Assembly (NCBI GenBank): GCA_002423025.1
Contig: DIUN01000015.1
Coordinates: 124,001-188,000 of the forward strand
Direction of reading: 5' to 3'
DNA from: Sphingomonadales bacterium UBA6157
Lineage (GTDB): Bacteria > Pseudomonadota > Alphaproteobacteria > Sphingomonadales > Sphingomonadaceae
Length of the DNA: 64,000 nucleotides
Positions 62,632 through 64,000 of the stretch are shown piece after piece. The translations under genes were made by a program, and so were the position numbers. The notes below the pieces were generated by a model. That model saw nothing but the letters and a program-made list of their open reading frames with translations. It was not told the DNA's origin and made no database searches. The number at the start of each line of letters is the position of its first letter. Positions within the stretch are counted from its first letter, which is position 1.

Positions 62632-63600
62632 TCATTCCGCAAAGTTGCAGGTGAGCAGCCATTGCTTGCCGGGCCTGTCGAGAACGATGCGGCTGCACTT
62701 GCTGAGCACGTCCCGGCCGATGAGCATCCAGGGCGAGCGGCCCCGGTCACCATCGCGGCTGGCGGTGACGGTGATGGCGTCTTCATCATCCTCGGCGGTG
62801 CTGGTGCCGGCTTTTGCCTGCGAATCGAGCCGCTTGGCCTGCTCCTCGGTGATGCGTACGGCGGCGTTGCGGATTGGCAGGCCGAGCAGCGTCGCGCCGG
62901 CACGGGGGCTCAGCCGCTCGAAGGGCAGTGCCACATCAGGGAAGGGTTGCCAGAGGCCGACCTTGCCGGTGCGGCGGACGAGGCCGGCGGACTGCAAGGC
63001 CTCGGCGGCGCGGCGATTCATGATGCTTTCCGGCGAGCGGAGTTCCAGCCCTATCCTGATGGTTTCCTTGCCGATTTTGGCATTCACCATCGCAGAGCCA
63101 CTGCCCTTGCGCGGCAATGCAAAGGTGGTGCTGCCGGGCGCTATGGGGCCTTGGGTGAAGGTGATCCGTTCGGCGTCCAGCACCATGACTGACATGATCC
63201 CATCAGCATCGGTGGCGATCGGCTTGTCCACCCAGACGGTCGGAACCAGTGTTCTTTCAAAGCCTTGCGGGGTAACGCGGAACAGATTGAAGCGGAACAT
63301 CGCCTGGCCGCCGGGGATCATGCTGTTCTTGAACTGGCGCTTGCCGAGCAGCGGAAACGGCTTCAGCCCGGCCTGCTGCGCCGGGCCGAGGTTGAGCAGC
63401 AGCGCCTTGTCAAAGCCCAGCGCGATACGAACCGGGATCGTCCGATCCTTGATCCGAACGGGCATTTGCGGTTGCCCATCGGCAGGAATCGGGATGCTGA
63501 GGGAGCCGGGCGGGACTGGGGCCGGCTGCGCCCCGGCGCTCGCTGGCAGCAGCGCGGCCACCGCCAGGACAAAACCGGCGGCGCCCCGCGAAAGCTTCAC
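62632..63600 (-). CDS. Exported retropepsin-like protein of unknown function
   Basis: 322 residues with a signal peptide (GAAGFVLAVAALLPASAGA). The middle and the end have the beta pattern of bacterial aspartyl-protease-like repeats (IGKETIRIGLELRSPESI, LIGRDVLSKCSRIVLDR), but the expected Asp-Thr/Ser-Gly is not present: the matching site reads ALGFDKALLLN. It may be a non-catalytic relative. Its start overlaps the stop of the zinc-finger gene upstream. Confidence 0.68.
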   Translation of the reverse strand: MKLSRGAAGFVLAVAALLPASAGAQPAPVPPGSLSIPIPADGQPQMPVRIKDRTIPVRIALGFDKALLLNLGPAQQAGLKPFPLLGKRQFKNSMIPGGQAMFRFNLFRVTPQGFERTLVPTVWVDKPIATDADGIMSVMVLDAERITFTQGPIAPGSTTFALPRKGSGSAMVNAKIGKETIRIGLELRSPESIMNRRAAEALQSAGLVRRTGKVGLWQPFPDVALPFERLSPRAGATLLGLPIRNAAVRITEEQAKRLDSQAKAGTSTAEDDEDAITVTASRDGDRGRSPWMLIGRDVLSKCSRIVLDRPGKQWLLTCNFAE

Positions 63601-63791
63601 CGCGCCACGGTCTTGTCAGCCGGGCCGCCGGCCAGAACAAAGCGGCGGTCGCAATAGGGGCAGTCGGAAAAGCCGGAGGCATCGATCTGCAGCCACACGC
63701 GCGGGTGGCCATCAACGCCGCGCTCATCGCCATCACAGAAGACGCGGGCAGCATTGGTGACAAGGGTTTCGGGTGGCGGGAGTGTGTCCAT
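63597..63791 (-). CDS. CHCC zinc-finger domain protein
   Basis: 64 residues. Zinc ligands fit the CHCC type: Cys in VFCDGDE, His in VDGHPRVWLQID, and CPYC in FSDCPYCDRRFVL. This small protein is related to the NDUFS6 accessory subunit of complex I. It overlaps the next gene by 4 bases. Confidence 0.87.
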   Translation of the reverse strand: MDTLPPPETLVTNAARVFCDGDERGVDGHPRVWLQIDASGFSDCPYCDRRFVLAGGPADKTVAR

Positions 63792-63961
63792 TCCCCTCCC
63801 CTATCAAGCTGCGGGCCTTGAGTCACGCGGTGCAGAATTGTCGCACCAGTCCAGCATGTTGAACTGTCACGCGGATGAAATGGCCCTGTCACACGGCTGC
63901 TGCACGGCGCGCTGCAACGCAACATTTTCGCGCCAACCAACAGCAACAAGGGGCATTTTCC

Positions 63962-64000
63962 ATGCGCACCGCTCTCCTGGCTTCGGCCGCTCTCGTCCTT
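63962..64000 (+). CDS. Start of an exported protein (runs off the window)
   Basis: Only the first 13 codons are present (MRTALLASAALVL), with the look of a signal peptide. AAGGGG at 63948-63953 gives a ribosome-binding site 8 bases ahead. The 170 bases before it hold no other gene. Confidence 0.55.
   Translation, partial: MRTALLASAALVL

Overview
The window looks like chromosomal DNA of a high-GC alphaproteobacterium, most likely a sphingomonad (order Sphingomonadales). The basis is GC-rich codon use, TonB-dependent receptors feeding small catabolic operons, frequent ATGA/TGATG start-stop overlaps, and gene types common in that order (ArsH, CopA/CopB, TldD, GlnK-AmtB, CHASE2 cyclase). This assignment is an inference; the window holds no rRNA marker. 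I saw no tRNA, rRNA, CRISPR array, insertion sequence, integrase or phage gene.

Region 1 (1-9234, + strand) is one long catabolic operon: the 3' end of a TonB-dependent receptor, a cupin, a three-subunit molybdenum hydroxylase (large, FAD, 2Fe-2S), a ureidoglycolate-lyase-like protein, a methyltransferase, a small orphan, an alpha/beta hydrolase with an unusual nucleophile elbow, a possible dimeric-barrel protein and a second cupin. A convergent SDR oxidoreductase follows. The substrate is unknown; a heterocyclic or aromatic compound is my guess. Region 2 (10138-11300) holds a small membrane protein and an exported cyclophilin.

Region 3 (11421-29662) is the most striking. A CHASE2-adenylate cyclase and an exported, possibly FecR-like protein converge on a three-gene operon running the other way. 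That operon encodes a TpsB outer-membrane transporter, a 3466-residue Gly-rich TpsA exoprotein and an exported TPR-CHAT caspase-like protease, all translationally coupled. Region 4 (29933-36252) holds pyrC, gpmA and a MacAB-type ABC export operon. Region 5 (36268-42934) is a metal-resistance island: twin ArsR operators, arsR-arsC-acr3-arsH-flavin monooxygenase, then copA-copB.

Region 6 (42945-56669) is the second candidate for a new system. Three minus-strand transcription units encode GMC oxidoreductase + enolase-superfamily enzyme; TonB receptor + sulfatase + aldehyde dehydrogenase; and TauD-like dioxygenase + GPH-type transporter. Each is preceded by a copy of the same roughly 38-bp sequence with an invariant CGACTGATCG core. 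A membrane-anchored AraC-type regulator lies in the middle. This reads as one regulon for uptake, desulfation and oxidation of an organic sulfate ester.

Region 7 (57130-64000) is housekeeping: amtB-glnK behind a clear sigma-54 promoter, a patatin-like hydrolase, small DUF proteins, a pyridoxamine-oxidase-fold protein, tldD, a retropepsin-like protein, a CHCC zinc-finger protein and the first codons of an exported protein.
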